A DNA stretch of 38,388 nt from Clostridiales bacterium DTU074. Lineage in GTDB: Bacteria > Bacillota > Clostridia > Caldicoprobacterales > Caldicoprobacteraceae. Location of the stretch: positions 1 to 38,388 of the forward strand of contig LFSE01000108.1 in assembly GCA_001513075.1 (NCBI GenBank), in the 5' to 3' direction. The first letter of the stretch is position 1, and every line of letters begins with the position of its first letter. Below, one piece after another: positions 1 to 7,897 of the stretch. The notes under the pieces were generated by a model that searched no databases, had not been told where the DNA came from, and saw only the letters and a list, made by a program, of their open reading frames with translations. A program made the translations under genes and the position numbers.

Positions 1-8
1 CCGAGGCA

Positions 9-38
9 TGAGCTTTGGCTCAACTTATTTTTCTTTTT
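9..38 (+). terminator. Possible intrinsic terminator at the left edge
   Basis: A short stem TGAGC/GCTCA (9-13 with 18-22, loop TTTG) is followed by a T-rich tract (ACTTATTTTTCTTTTT). This would end transcription entering from a plus-strand gene left of the window. The stem has only 5 bp, so confidence is modest. Confidence 0.35.
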
Positions 39-160
39 ACACCATTATATAGACTTAATCCCATTAAAGCATCAATTAATTTTGTATTATAATAGTACTA
101 ACCAAACCATAATTTCTTCCACTATATAAATGAAAGTTTTCAAAATGGAAACCAGGAGGC

Positions 161-1740
161 ATGATTTTGGAACAGAAGGAACTTCATAAGATAATTGAAC
201 AGTCGGCAAAAACCATTTTTTCTTACTGCCTTTCCCGCACAAATTCAAAAACAGAAGCAGAAGATTTATCTCAGGATATACTCGTAGAGCTTATGAATTC
301 ATCATGCAATTTGCGTGATTAAAAGGCATTTTATGGATTTATGTGGTCGGTAGCAAGAAACGTATACAAAAACTGGTGCAAAAAGAAGGGCAAATACTTT
401 TATGAACTGGATGAACAGCTCCCGGAAAATGATGATTCCATTGAGGTATTACTCGAAAAAAACACTGAATTATCGCTGCTGCGGCGAGAATTATCTCTTT
501 TATCAGAAAAGTACCGTAAAGCAACTGTTTTCTATTACTTTGAAGGACTGTCTGTTCCAAAGATCTCTGCCAAAATGAATGTTTCCGAAAGTATGGTTAA
601 ATACCTGGTATTTAAATCAAGAAAATTATTGAAAGAAGGGATGGAGATGGACAGAAATTATGGTGAGCAAAGTTATAATCCAAAGAGTTTGATGCTACTC
701 TATTGGGGAAACGGTCCAAACAATTATTATGATCTATGTAAAAGAAAAATACCTCAGAATATCCTGATGGCATGCTACAATGATGCCCTTACAGTTGAGG
801 AAATCAGTTTACAGACTGGTGTACCGGTGGCTTACTTAGAAGATGATATCGTCATATTGGTTGAGAATGATGTATTAATGCGGAAAGGCAATAGGTATTT
901 AACCAATGTAGTAATTTTACAAAAGAATTTACACAAGAAGTAAACCAAAAAGCATCAAATTTGCAAAAAGAAATTGCCAACTGTGTAATGAATGCAATAA
1001 ATGATAAAGAAAAAGAAGTAAGATCTCTGAATTTCCATGGAAGTGATATGGACAATAATACTTTTCACTGGCAAATGACTTGCTTTATCCTATATCAAGC
1101 TATTGTAGAGAAATTACAAGGTAATATACAGATTGTTTTTCCAAAAACCAAAACCGGAACAAATGCTTTTGTCTGGGGCTGTGAAATTTTTGAAAATGAT
1201 AATTGGAGCGATGGTTTCGGCTTTGGGATTTCAAATATTAACAGCCGTAAAGGCGACTATATTGAATTTATGGATTTTCCAATTAATGCTCAACCTATGG
1301 TACATCTCTATTTTAGCAGTAACATCGCTGCTGCGAATGTATACTTTGACATAGCAAACGGAAAACAGGATGGATTTTCGGAGAATGATCTTGAGCTGAT
1401 TGCTCAAATGCTTCAAAAGGGATATTTGAAGAAAAACAATAACAAACTTGTTATAAACTGTCCTATTTTTTGTAAAGAACAGTTTGAATATTTAGTGAAA
1501 ATTTTCGATAATGTTACTACCTCGATTTGTGAAAAAACAAAATCAATGATTGGGATCATAACAGAAATATTATTAAATCACACTCCCAACTATTTGCACG
1601 AAACAGCAAAGCAACTTGCTTATCTACGTTTGTTTGAGGATGCAATATCTGCCCCCATCAGACTGCTGTACAATAATGGATTTATTGTTAAGCAACCAGA
1701 AAGCGAAATGCTGCCAACAACCTACATTAGAAAAGCATAA
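161..1740 (+). pseudogene. Sigma-70-family-like gene with C-terminal extension, broken by a stop and a frameshift
   Basis: Reading from ATG 161 (alternative TTG 167, better spaced from AGGAGG at about 154-159) gives an ECF-like sigma region 2: EAEDLSQDILVELM, then AFYGFMWSVARNVYKNW. An in-frame TAA at 320-322 interrupts it at codon 54, just where LRD-x-KAF should continue; GAA to TAA would explain it. Region 4 follows (LSEKYRKATVFYYFEGLSV, with a helix-turn-helix near KISAKMNVSESMVKYL). The frame ends at 943, but coding sense resumes one frame over: restoring one T in the T4 tract at 915-918 gives VVIFTKEFTQEVNQKASNLQ, which runs unbroken to 1740. Repaired length is about 526 residues. The roughly 270-residue C-terminal part is unrecognised; it may be a sensor or regulatory extension. 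A restart at ATG 341 would lack most of region 2. Two independent lesions favour a pseudogene, although sequencing error or recoding cannot be excluded. Confidence 0.8.
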
Positions 1741-1785
1741 CAAAATAAGCAAAGGGCAGTTGGTTTATCAACTGCCCTTATTTTG
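1741..1785. terminator. Bidirectional intrinsic terminator between the sigma-like gene and ssrA
   Basis: A perfect 9-bp stem GGGCAGTTG/CAACTGCCC (1754-1762 with 1769-1777) has a 6-nt loop and is flanked by CAAAATAAG on the left and TTATTTTG on the right. Each strand therefore reads a strong stem followed by a U-rich run. It starts right after the stop of the sigma-like gene and ends 3 nt from the tmRNA CCA end, so it probably serves both convergent transcripts. Confidence 0.85.
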
Positions 1786-1804
1786 TCTGGTGGAGGCGAG
1801 GGGA

Positions 1805-2091
1805 CACATTCTTCCACTGTTTCCAGTGGTGCTGACTATGTCTTGAACTCCATACTGAGTTCCCCGGCGTATTATGAAAGCCATATTATAGTTTCCAGCT
1901 TCCATCCTAGTACTTCATGTCCGATACATATAATCTAATATCACACATCGGATTTAGAAGCCTATGAGTCGATACAGGGCTGTTGGATTTCTCCACATAC
2001 CCCTCGGCGTTACCGTCGGCTTTACGTTACGGCTTCACCGATTAAGCCGGGTTTTCACTTGCAGATCGCTCTGCAAGGCGACTCTTTTTGA
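1805..2091 (-). ncRNA. Group I (IA-like) self-splicing intron in the T-loop of ssrA, no ORF
   Basis: Helices trace in order along the minus strand. P1 is exon CGAUUC with intron GAGUCG; U2092 pairs with G2082 and marks the 5' splice site. P2 is CUUGCAG/CUGCAAG. The P-Q core (AAUCGGUGAAGCC and GGUAACGCCGAGG) forms P4 UCGGUG/CGCCGA and P5 GCCG/CGGU, with AA joints on both sides. P6a is UGGA-GAAA-UCCA. P7 is GACU/AGUC with a bulge, its 3' strand inside AAGACAUAGUC. P3 is CCCGGC/GCCGGG. P8 is GAACUC/GAGUUC. P9 is CCACUG-GAAA-CAGUGG. The intron ends with G at 1805. Extra stems (UCCGAU/AUCGGA nested in GCUUC/GAAGU) lie between the 5' strand of P7 and the 3' strand of P3, which is where group IA introns carry P7.1/P7.2. 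No homing endonuclease frame is present. Established knowledge: group I introns occur in some bacterial tmRNA and tRNA genes. Confidence 0.93.
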
Positions 2092-2302
2092 ATCGAACCC
2101 CTGTCCGAAGATATCTCAACGAAAGCTTCTCCGAGCGCAGTCAGTGTTTTAACATTCCCTCCACCGGACTCCCACTGACAGGATTCCGGTTTTGGTAGCT
2201 TCATAAATATCCGGCCTGCCGCAAAGCTTAGGCAGGTTCGTTCCCCACTGAGTCGGCGCCCAGCACCTGCAGCGTGGGCACTACAGGGTGGACGTTAGCT
2301 GC

Positions 2303-2338
2303 TTATTAAGCAGCTAAGGCTAATTGTGCGTCGTCTGC
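2303..2338 (-). other. tmRNA tag-peptide reading frame (ADDAQLALAA, double stop)
   Basis: The minus strand from the resume codon GCA (2336-2338) encodes ADDAQLALAA and then TAA TAA. The LALAA end fits the hydrophobic Ala-Ala degron recognised by ClpXP-type proteases. The resume codon is inferred from the frame and from typical tag lengths; the preceding, non-encoded alanine comes from charged tmRNA. Confidence 0.85.
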
Positions 2339-2451
2339 ACTTATTTTTAATTCCAGGTTGTTTACGCGGCCCCGGAGTCCGCGGCTCGCTTCTCTCGTCT
2401 CGACTATCCCCGTCGAAACCTGTACGCCCCCATGATGTATATCGTGTTATT

Positions 2452-2457
2452 ATTATA
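2452..2457 (-). promoter_or_regulatory. Candidate -10 element of ssrA
   Basis: TATAAT lies 20 nt upstream of the mature tmRNA 5' end on the minus strand. That is slightly far for direct initiation, so a short 5' leader may be trimmed, as expected for tmRNA matured by RNase P. No convincing -35 hexamer is present. Confidence 0.35.
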
Positions 2458-2621
2458 TGCCATCATCTGGCTATATTTGCGTATAAGTGCGTACTTCATT
2501 ATTTAATTTAATGCGATTTACTACTCTCACTTAACATTGTTTACGGCTTACTGCTTCCCACCTCTAATGATATCCTGCACCGCAGACCAAGCCATATTTT
2601 TATGCTGTCTGCCCATCATGC

Positions 2622-3089
2622 CTATATCCTCTGGCGCTCGCGAAAGGCCCTTTCCATTGCCCTCTCCGCATCTCGTCGAGCAATGCTTTCACGCTTATCG
2701 TAAATCTTTTTGCCCCTTGCGACCGCCAGCTCGATCTTTACCAAACCCCTTTTCAAATAAACTTTAGTGGGAACAAGGGTATATCCCCTTTGCTGTACAT
2801 AACCGGTAAGCTTGTTTATCTCCCTGCGATTGAGCAGCAGCTTCCGTGTCCTTAACGGATCTCTGTTGAATATATTGCCCTTCTCATAGGGGCTTATATG
2901 CATATTGTAGAGATAAACCTCACCATCCTTAATGCTAGCATAGCTATCTCGGATGTTGACCTTGCCTAAGCGTATTGATTTAACTTCGGTCCCGACCAAA
3001 ACAATACCGGCTTCATAAGTTTCTTCAATGAAATAGTCATGCCTGGCCTTCTTATTCTGGGCAATTACTTTGATACCTTCCTCAGCCAT
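2622..3089 (-). CDS. smpB: SsrA-binding protein SmpB
   Basis: SmpB binds the tRNA-like domain of tmRNA and brings it to stalled ribosomes. The 155-residue product is of normal family length. It shows the oligonucleotide-binding fold motifs [27 protein letters not shown] (in part), the central [28 protein letters not shown] and the basic C-terminal tail [20 protein letters not shown] that enters the decoding channel. The ATG at 3089 gives the canonical [11 protein letters not shown] start, with a TAGGTG site about 10 nt upstream; the frame runs open further upstream without SmpB-like sequence. The gene precedes ssrA on the same strand with 190 bp between, so the protein and RNA partners are linked. 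A promoter lies about 175 bp upstream. Confidence 0.96.
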   Translation of the reverse strand: MAEEGIKVIAQNKKARHDYFIEETYEAGIVLVGTEVKSIRLGKVNIRDSYASIKDGEVYLYNMHISPYEKGNIFNRDPLRTRKLLLNRREINKLTGYVQQRGYTLVPTKVYLKRGLVKIELAVARGKKIYDKRESIARRDAERAMERAFRERQRI

Positions 3090-3263
3090 TAACTTAACAC
3101 CTACTATGTGACAAAATAACCCTACCTGCACTGGCAATTCAGAACAAATAGGGTTTGATTCTCTATCGTCCTTTGGCAAACTATCTTCATCATCAAGCGC
3201 ACCCGATACCCACCTACACAGGTCAATAACCTGCGCTGCTTAATTCGATTAAATTGCATATAA

Positions 3264-3292
3264 AGGATACCATATGTATAAAGCCGTGTCAA
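3264..3292 (-). promoter_or_regulatory. Probable smpB promoter, with duplicated TTGACA
   Basis: TTGACA (3287-3292), a 17-bp spacer and TATCCT (3264-3269) lie on the minus strand. The -35 sits in a tandem repeat TGTCAAGACA (plus strand, 3287-3306), so a second TTGACA lies 10 bp upstream. The implied leader to the SmpB start is about 170 nt and can fold a GCGCA/TGCGC stem with an inner AGGT/ACCT hairpin (about 3201-3240). I recognise no known leader class. Confidence 0.6.
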
Positions 3293-3367
3293 GACATGTC
3301 AAGACAAATATTTGAGCCGGAAAACACCTGGTCTGATGAAAAGGATGTGCGGGAATAGCAAAACCGT

Positions 3368-3396
3368 TTGACAAACTTTTTGGCTTATAATAAACT
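3368..3396 (+). promoter_or_regulatory. Candidate promoter upstream of the DMT exporter gene
   Basis: A perfect TTGACA (3368-3373), a 17-bp spacer and TAAACT (3391-3396) lie on the plus strand, about 205 bp before the exporter start. A TATAAT-like string overlaps the spacer but is only 12 bp from the -35. Confidence 0.5.
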
Positions 3397-3402
3397 ATAT
3401 AT

Positions 3403-3470
3403 GCTGTTTTTTCAATAGCTCACCCCTGTGGATTAGACAGCAGTTCTGAGTTCGTCTCAGGCTTTTATTT
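3403..3470 (+). promoter_or_regulatory. Structured 5' leader or short RNA ending in a terminator-like hairpin
   Basis: Just after the candidate start point, GCTGT (3403-3407) pairs with ACAGC (3437-3441). A second hairpin CTGAG-TTCGT-CTCAG (3446-3460) follows and is trailed by GCTTTTATTT. This fits a roughly 70-nt transcript or an attenuator ahead of the exporter. Another hairpin, ATTCAG/CTGAAT, lies further down the leader near 3495-3517. I could not match it to a named riboswitch. Confidence 0.35.
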
Positions 3471-3605
3471 ATATAAAAAGGCGAACATAATAGCATTCAG
3501 AAGGTTCACCGCTGAATATCCATGGAACAAGCATGGAGGAAACTGATATAAAGCACACCAAATTAGATATAGTTATTGCAAACAATACAGTAGAGGATGA
3601 TGATA

Positions 3606-4532
3606 ATGAACAAAAAGGCACTCAAGGCCAATGTACTGCTTCTTCTTACATCTATGATATGGGGATTCGCTTTCATAGCCCAAAGGGTAGGGATCAAATA
3701 TGTCGGTTCTCTTACCTTTAATGGAATCAGATTTGCACTGGGCTCCATATCGCTCATACCGTTGGTTCTGTTTTCCGAATATAAAGCAAAAAATGGAGGA
3801 TCAATAAATTTTAAATCCGAAGACAGCAAGCCTTTTGAAGTAATCAAAGCGGGCACCATAATTGGACTTATGCTCTTCGCCGGGGTAACGCTACAGCAGC
3901 TTGGCCTGAAGGAGACCACAGCAGGCAAAGCTGCATTCATTACCGGCTTTTATCTCATCCTTGTTCCCCTTTTCGGCATTTTCTTTAAACAAAAAATAAA
4001 TGCAAGCACGTGGATAGCGGGAGTTGTTTCACTTGCCGGCCTATATCTTATAAGCATTAATGAAGATTTTTCCATTGCAAGGGGAGACCTGTTGGTGTTT
4101 TTGGGCTCCTTTTTCTGGGCCGGACATATATTGTTTATCGATAGATTCAACCGGAAGTATGAGCCTCTTAAACTGTCTCTAGTTCAATATATATTCTGTT
4201 CATTGCTGAGCTTGATCCTTGCTCTTGTATTTGAAGATATAACCATCGACGGCATTGTTCAAGCAGCTGTACCTATATTGTACGGTGGAATAGCATCGGT
4301 GGGCATTGCATACACCTTACAGATATATGGGCAAAAGTATGCCCGTCCTTCCCATGCAGCAATCCTACTTAGCCTGGAGTCAGTATTTGCTGCTATCGGG
4401 GAATTTTTGATCCTTGGCGAAACAATGAGCCTCAGGGCTTATACAGGCTGCCTTCTGATGTTTGCCGGCGTCATTTCATCCCAGTTGGGAAGTATCAATG
4501 GATACCACACAAAAGCGACAAAACCTCTTTAA
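3606..4532 (+). CDS. EamA/DMT-family membrane exporter
   Basis: This 308-residue membrane protein resembles the drug/metabolite transporter (RhaT/EamA) family: about ten hydrophobic helices in two EamA repeats. The first repeat opens with LLLLTSMIWGFAFIAQRVG and contains TFNGIRFALGSISLIPLVLF. The second begins near GDLLVFLGSFFWAGHILFIDRF and ends with AILLSLESVFAAIGEFLILGE, the usual second-repeat signature. The substrate is unknown; relatives export amino acids, metabolites or toxic compounds. ATG 3606 is preferred over ATG 3597 and 3600 because GAGG at 3593-3596 is then 9 nt away. It is the only plus-strand gene in the rnr-smpB interval, convergent with rnr (37 bp between stops) and with its own structured leader, so it looks like a later addition. 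Confidence 0.88.
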   Translation: MNKKALKANVLLLLTSMIWGFAFIAQRVGIKYVGSLTFNGIRFALGSISLIPLVLFSEYKAKNGGSINFKSEDSKPFEVIKAGTIIGLMLFAGVTLQQLGLKETTAGKAAFITGFYLILVPLFGIFFKQKINASTWIAGVVSLAGLYLISINEDFSIARGDLLVFLGSFFWAGHILFIDRFNRKYEPLKLSLVQYIFCSLLSLILALVFEDITIDGIVQAAVPILYGGIASVGIAYTLQIYGQKYARPSHAAILLSLESVFAAIGEFLILGETMSLRAYTGCLLMFAGVISSQLGSINGYHTKATKPL

Positions 4533-4569
4533 TCTCAAGCCCACCCTTCTCTTCGCATTATCTGGATTG

Positions 4570-6696
4570 CTAGTCTACCAGTACAAAATCAATATTTCTT
4601 GAAGCCATATCAACACCCACAATTCTGATGCTGACCAGGTCACCCAAGCGATATACCTTGCCGGTTCTCTGTCCTATGAGACAATAATGTTTCTCGTAAT
4701 ATACGTAATAATCATCATCCATGGTACTTATGTGTACCAAGCCTTCCACCGTGTTTTCCAGTTCAACGTAGAGTCCATAATTGGTAACCCCGGATATTAT
4801 GCCATCGAATTCCATACCTATTTTATCCAGAACAAATTCGGCTTTCTTTAAATCTTCAACCTCACGTTCCACTTCATCTGCAAGAATCTCACGCTCGGAG
4901 CAATGCTGTGCCATCTCGGGTAAAAGCCTTTCCAGATTAGCAATACGCTTTTCATTCAGGCGTTCGTTAAGCATGTCCTTAATTATCCTGTGATTTACCA
5001 GATCAGGATACCTTCTAATGGGGGAAGTAAAGTGACAGTAGTGCTGTGCAGCCAAGCCAAAGTGTCCTGTATTCTCCGGACTGTACCTGGCTTTTTGCAG
5101 GGATCTAAGCATAACCGCATTTATAATAGCCTCTTCCCGTGTACCGCGGATTTCTTCCAGAAGATGCTGAAGCGCTTTGGGATGTATGCGCCCTCCAATG
5201 CCCTTTAGGTGATACCCAAAATTGTGTATGAATTCATTAAATTCCAGCATCTTCTCAACATCGGGTTCCTCGTGTATGCGGTACATAAAAGGTAAGTTCC
5301 TCCAGAACACATGCTGGGCTATGGTTTCATTGCATATAAGCATAAACTCCTCAATCATGCGCTCTCCTATTCCACGATTGTACAGCCTGACATCCGTCAC
5401 CTTGCCCCGAGCATCCAGAGTTATTTTTGATTCGTTCAGATCAAAATCGAGGCTGCCCCTCTTCATTCTGCGCTTGTGCAGTATGCGACACAGACGCTCC
5501 ATGTTCTTCAAATCTGCTATAAAATCGGCATACTCGGCCATCAGGTCCTCATCCTCATCTTCAAGGATCCTGTTGACCTCTTCATATATCATACGCTTTT
5601 TGCTTCGAATAACGCTTTCATATATCTGGTAATCAAGCACCCTGCCTTCCTCATCGATCTCCATTATCACCGATAAAGTAAGGCGATCCACGTCAGGATT
5701 AAGGCTGCATATACCATTGGACAACTCAGGTGGCAGCATGGTAATAACCCTGTCAACAAGATATACGCTTGTCCCCCGGGCCAACGCTTCTTCATCCAAA
5801 GGTGTCCCCTCTTTCACATAATGGCTTACATCTGCAATGTGAACACCTAACAGAAAATGGCCGTCCTCGGCAATTTCAAGGGACACGGCATCATCAAAGT
5901 CCTTAGCATCGGCTCCGTCAATTGTAAAGGTCTGCATATGCCGTAAATCTTTACGCCCCGATTTATCCTGTTCCGACACTGTTTGCTCAATCTGGGCAGC
6001 TGCCGCCTCAACTTTCGGCAGAAATTTTTCAGGCAGCTTATACTGTCGTATAATTGACAGGACATCGGTCCCGGCCTCATCCTTATGCCCCAAAACCTCA
6101 ATAATCCGCCCCTGGGGATTTCTCCTGTATTCCGGCCATTTGTTAATCTCAACGACCACCTTATAACCCGTCTTTACCTGGCTTCTATCAAAAACAGGAA
6201 TAAATACATCCTTTCCAATTCTGGGGTCATCCGGAACAACAAAACCATGACGACCGTTGCCATTGCTTTCAAATGTTCCAACAAGGGTTTTATTTGCCCG
6301 TTCCAGTATCTTATACACTTCCCCTTCATTGGAGGGATAACCGTATGTCCCTCGGTGCAACAGGCGGGCTATAACCCTATCATTGTGCATAGCACCATTC
6401 ATATTCTCAGCTGATATATAAATATCCTCCTGCTTGGGATCATCGGGTATGAGAAAACCAAACCCCCTCGCATTGCCTTGTATCCTTCCAATAATGTATC
6501 CTAAACTCTCAGGAAGAGCATATTTTTTCTTCTTGGTCTGGATAACTTGCCCATCCTTCACCATTTCATCCAAAATAGACTGAAATATCACCTTTTCACC
6601 AGGGGAAATGTCCATGAGATCCATCAACTGTTCAATGTACATGGGAGGCTGATTGCTATTTCCCAAAACATCGAGTATCCTTTCCTTTATATTCAA
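4570..6696 (-). CDS. rnr: Ribonuclease R (3'-5' exoribonuclease)
   Basis: RNase R degrades structured RNA processively from the 3' end and takes part in tmRNA-linked decay and RNA quality control. The 708-residue protein has a winged-helix N-terminus, two cold-shock-like domains (GYIIGRIQGNARGFGFLIPDD near 67-86, GTFESNGNGRHGFVVPDD near 140-157), the RNB catalytic domain (about 250-580) with the acidic cluster DGADAKDFDDA (260-270, Mg-binding aspartates), FTSPIRRYPDLVNHR, and a C-terminal S1 domain (from about 628, GMEFDGIISGVTNYGLYVEL). The start is TTG, supported by GAGGAGG 8 nt upstream. It follows the HD-domain gene by 34 bp and is probably co-transcribed with it. Linkage to smpB and ssrA fits a shared role. 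Confidence 0.97.
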   Translation of the reverse strand: MNIKERILDVLGNSNQPPMYIEQLMDLMDISPGEKVIFQSILDEMVKDGQVIQTKKKKYALPESLGYIIGRIQGNARGFGFLIPDDPKQEDIYISAENMNGAMHNDRVIARLLHRGTYGYPSNEGEVYKILERANKTLVGTFESNGNGRHGFVVPDDPRIGKDVFIPVFDRSQVKTGYKVVVEINKWPEYRRNPQGRIIEVLGHKDEAGTDVLSIIRQYKLPEKFLPKVEAAAAQIEQTVSEQDKSGRKDLRHMQTFTIDGADAKDFDDAVSLEIAEDGHFLLGVHIADVSHYVKEGTPLDEEALARGTSVYLVDRVITMLPPELSNGICSLNPDVDRLTLSVIMEIDEEGRVLDYQIYESVIRSKKRMIYEEVNRILEDEDEDLMAEYADFIADLKNMERLCRILHKRRMKRGSLDFDLNESKITLDARGKVTDVRLYNRGIGERMIEEFMLICNETIAQHVFWRNLPFMYRIHEEPDVEKMLEFNEFIHNFGYHLKGIGGRIHPKALQHLLEEIRGTREEAIINAVMLRSLQKARYSPENTGHFGLAAQHYCHFTSPIRRYPDLVNHRIIKDMLNERLNEKRIANLERLLPEMAQHCSEREILADEVEREVEDLKKAEFVLDKIGMEFDGIISGVTNYGLYVELENTVEGLVHISTMDDDYYVYYEKHYCLIGQRTGKVYRLGDLVSIRIVGVDMASRNIDFVLVD

Positions 6697-6730
6697 ACTT
6701 GTATCCTCCTCAATAAAATATCCTATGTAT

Positions 6731-7282
6731 CTATAGCCCTAATTCACCGGCTATGCTTTGCATGGCATCGATTGATAAGCCAATAAACTCCTCGAGAGTA
6801 AGTCCCAGCTCCTCACAGCTGTTTATCTGTTCCCTGGAAGCACCCCGGGCAAAGGATTTCTCCTTATATTTTTTCAGCACAAACTCAGTATCCACATCGG
6901 CCAGCTTTTTACTGGGTTTGACCAGAGCTGCCGCCACAATCAATCCCGTCACGGGGTCGGCTGCATACAGCGCCTTATCCAGCCTGGTAACCCTTTCATA
7001 GCCTAAGGCTTCATTATGTGCCCTGACGGCATTTACTATTTCCTCATCCAACCCTGTCTCAGCAAGCATCTGCGCCCCCAACAGTCCGTGCTGGGAAGGG
7101 TTATCGGCAGTCTTTTCATAATCAATATCATGTATAAGCCCAACCAAGCCCCATTTGTCCTCAGGTTCTCCAAACCTCCTTGCCAATTCCCGCATAACCG
7201 CCTCGACGGCCAATGCATGTTTCACCAAATTTTTATTCTTTATATTCTCTCTCACCATTTTCAGAGCGTCTTCCCTTGTCAT
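6731..7282 (-). CDS. HDIG/HD-domain metal-dependent phosphohydrolase, uncharacterised
   Basis: The 183-residue soluble protein carries an HD-superfamily motif set: an early histidine (VKHALAVEAVMRELA, H22), the HD pair in GLIHDIDYEK (51-52), a downstream HG in PSQHGLLGAQ, and a late aspartate in ALYAADPVTG. Such proteins bind divalent metal and hydrolyse phosphoesters or nucleotides; the substrate cannot be read from sequence. The ATG at 7282 follows GGGAGG at a suitable distance. It lies 34 bp upstream of rnr on the same strand, suggesting an operon and perhaps a role in nucleotide or RNA metabolism. The length is typical of the standalone HDIG proteins often found in Firmicutes. Confidence 0.85.
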   Translation of the reverse strand: MTREDALKMVRENIKNKNLVKHALAVEAVMRELARRFGEPEDKWGLVGLIHDIDYEKTADNPSQHGLLGAQMLAETGLDEEIVNAVRAHNEALGYERVTRLDKALYAADPVTGLIVAAALVKPSKKLADVDTEFVLKKYKEKSFARGASREQINSCEELGLTLEEFIGLSIDAMQSIAGELGL

Positions 7283-7536
7283 CTCTACATCCTCCCAACA
7301 TATCTATTTTTTTCTAATAATTGTTTTATTAGACCTTTTATTATAATTAGCCAAATATACTTGGAAATATACAGCATTATAGAATCATTTTATCCCGTCG
7401 GTAACATCACACAGCCACTTTATCCATTAAGGAACATCAAAAACCTTTTAAACATTCGGCAATTCGGCACCATGAGATGAAACGCCCATATCTCCTGTAT
7501 ATTAAAGCATAATTCCAATGAATCCCTATAATAGAA
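7283..7536. other. Intergenic region upstream of the HD-domain gene
   Basis: This AT-rich stretch holds no coding sequence I can support. An 8-bp inverted repeat TCTAATAA/TTATTAGA near 7312-7333 lies just upstream of the HD-domain ribosome site, and a TATAAT on the minus strand near 7340 could be a -10, although no well-spaced -35 is seen. Confidence 0.4.
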
Positions 7537-7558
7537 AAAACGACCGTTGGGTCGTTTT
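7537..7558 (-). terminator. Intrinsic terminator of secG
   Basis: The minus strand reads AAAACGACC-CAAC-GGTCGTTTT followed by TTCT, a 9-bp perfect stem with a 4-nt loop starting about 25 nt after the secG stop. The flanking A and T runs make it potentially bidirectional. Confidence 0.85.
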
Positions 7559-7582
7559 CGTTCATTATGTTTATCGTCTGCA

Positions 7583-7822
7583 TTAATCCAATATAGCCAA
7601 AAGTACAGCTATTACAATAAATACTACGGCAGATAGCTTTGTGAGCAACTGGAGCTTGCCTTCAAAACTTCTTGCCTTGTGCTTCCCGAAAAAGGTCTCA
7701 GCTCCACCCGCGATAGCACCTGACAGACCAGCTTTTTTACCGGATTGAAGCAACACGACCACGATTAGAAACAATTCGGCAATAACAAGCAGCACGGTAA
7801 GTATGATCTTGAGAACAGCCAC
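7583..7822 (-). CDS. secG: Preprotein translocase subunit SecG
   Basis: SecG is the small third subunit of the SecYEG channel and helps SecA-driven export. The 79-residue product has the family layout: a first transmembrane helix (about 4-25, ILTVLLVIAELFLIVVVLLQ), the conserved loop QSGKKAGLSGAIAGGAETFFGK, and a second helix (about 57-77). The start is GTG at 7822 with GGAGGGAGG upstream. A clear promoter lies immediately upstream and a terminator downstream, so it can be transcribed alone. It keeps its usual Firmicutes position near rnr-smpB-ssrA, but is separated from eno by the sugar island. Confidence 0.95.
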   Translation of the reverse strand: MAVLKIILTVLLVIAELFLIVVVLLQSGKKAGLSGAIAGGAETFFGKHKARSFEGKLQLLTKLSAVVFIVIAVLLAILD

Positions 7823-7854
7823 AGAAATTCCTCCCTCCTATGGATGACGGGACT

Positions 7855-7883
7855 ATTTTATCATACCTGCAGAGGAAAATCAA
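7855..7883 (-). promoter_or_regulatory. secG promoter
   Basis: TTGATT (7878-7883), a 17-bp spacer and TAAAAT (7855-7860) lie about 35 bp upstream of the secG GTG. The spacing and hexamers fit the housekeeping sigma factor. Confidence 0.7.
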
Positions 7884-7897
7884 GGCGAAAAATTACA

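Larger units (their letters stand above)
1788..2431 (-). ncRNA. ssrA: Transfer-messenger RNA (tmRNA), interrupted by a group I intron
   Basis: tmRNA rescues stalled ribosomes with SmpB and tags the unfinished protein for proteolysis. The 5' end (2431) reads GGGGGCGTACAGGTTTCGAC, the typical bacterial tmRNA start. The 3' end (1788) reads CGCCTCCACCA with CCA encoded, and the two form a 7-bp acceptor stem with one G-U pair. The tag frame lies at 2303-2338 and is followed by pseudoknot-like GC-rich hairpins. The T-arm is split: the half AGGGGTTCGAT ends at 2092 and TCCCCT resumes at 1804. Joining these restores a perfect AGGGG/CCCCT T-stem with loop TTCGATT. Without the 287-nt intron the RNA is 357 nt, a normal tmRNA length. 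It lies downstream of smpB on the same strand, as in many Firmicutes. Confidence 0.96.

Noticed and set aside
1-1800. Integrative element at the 3' end of ssrA
   Set aside because: ssrA is a common integration site, but no integrase gene or direct repeat of the ssrA 3' end is visible, so the sigma-like gene is not claimed as part of an element.
1964-2152. Open frame within the intron and ssrA region
   Set aside because: It overlaps the tmRNA T-arm and the intron core helices; no coding signal and no ribosome site. The intron has no endonuclease ORF.
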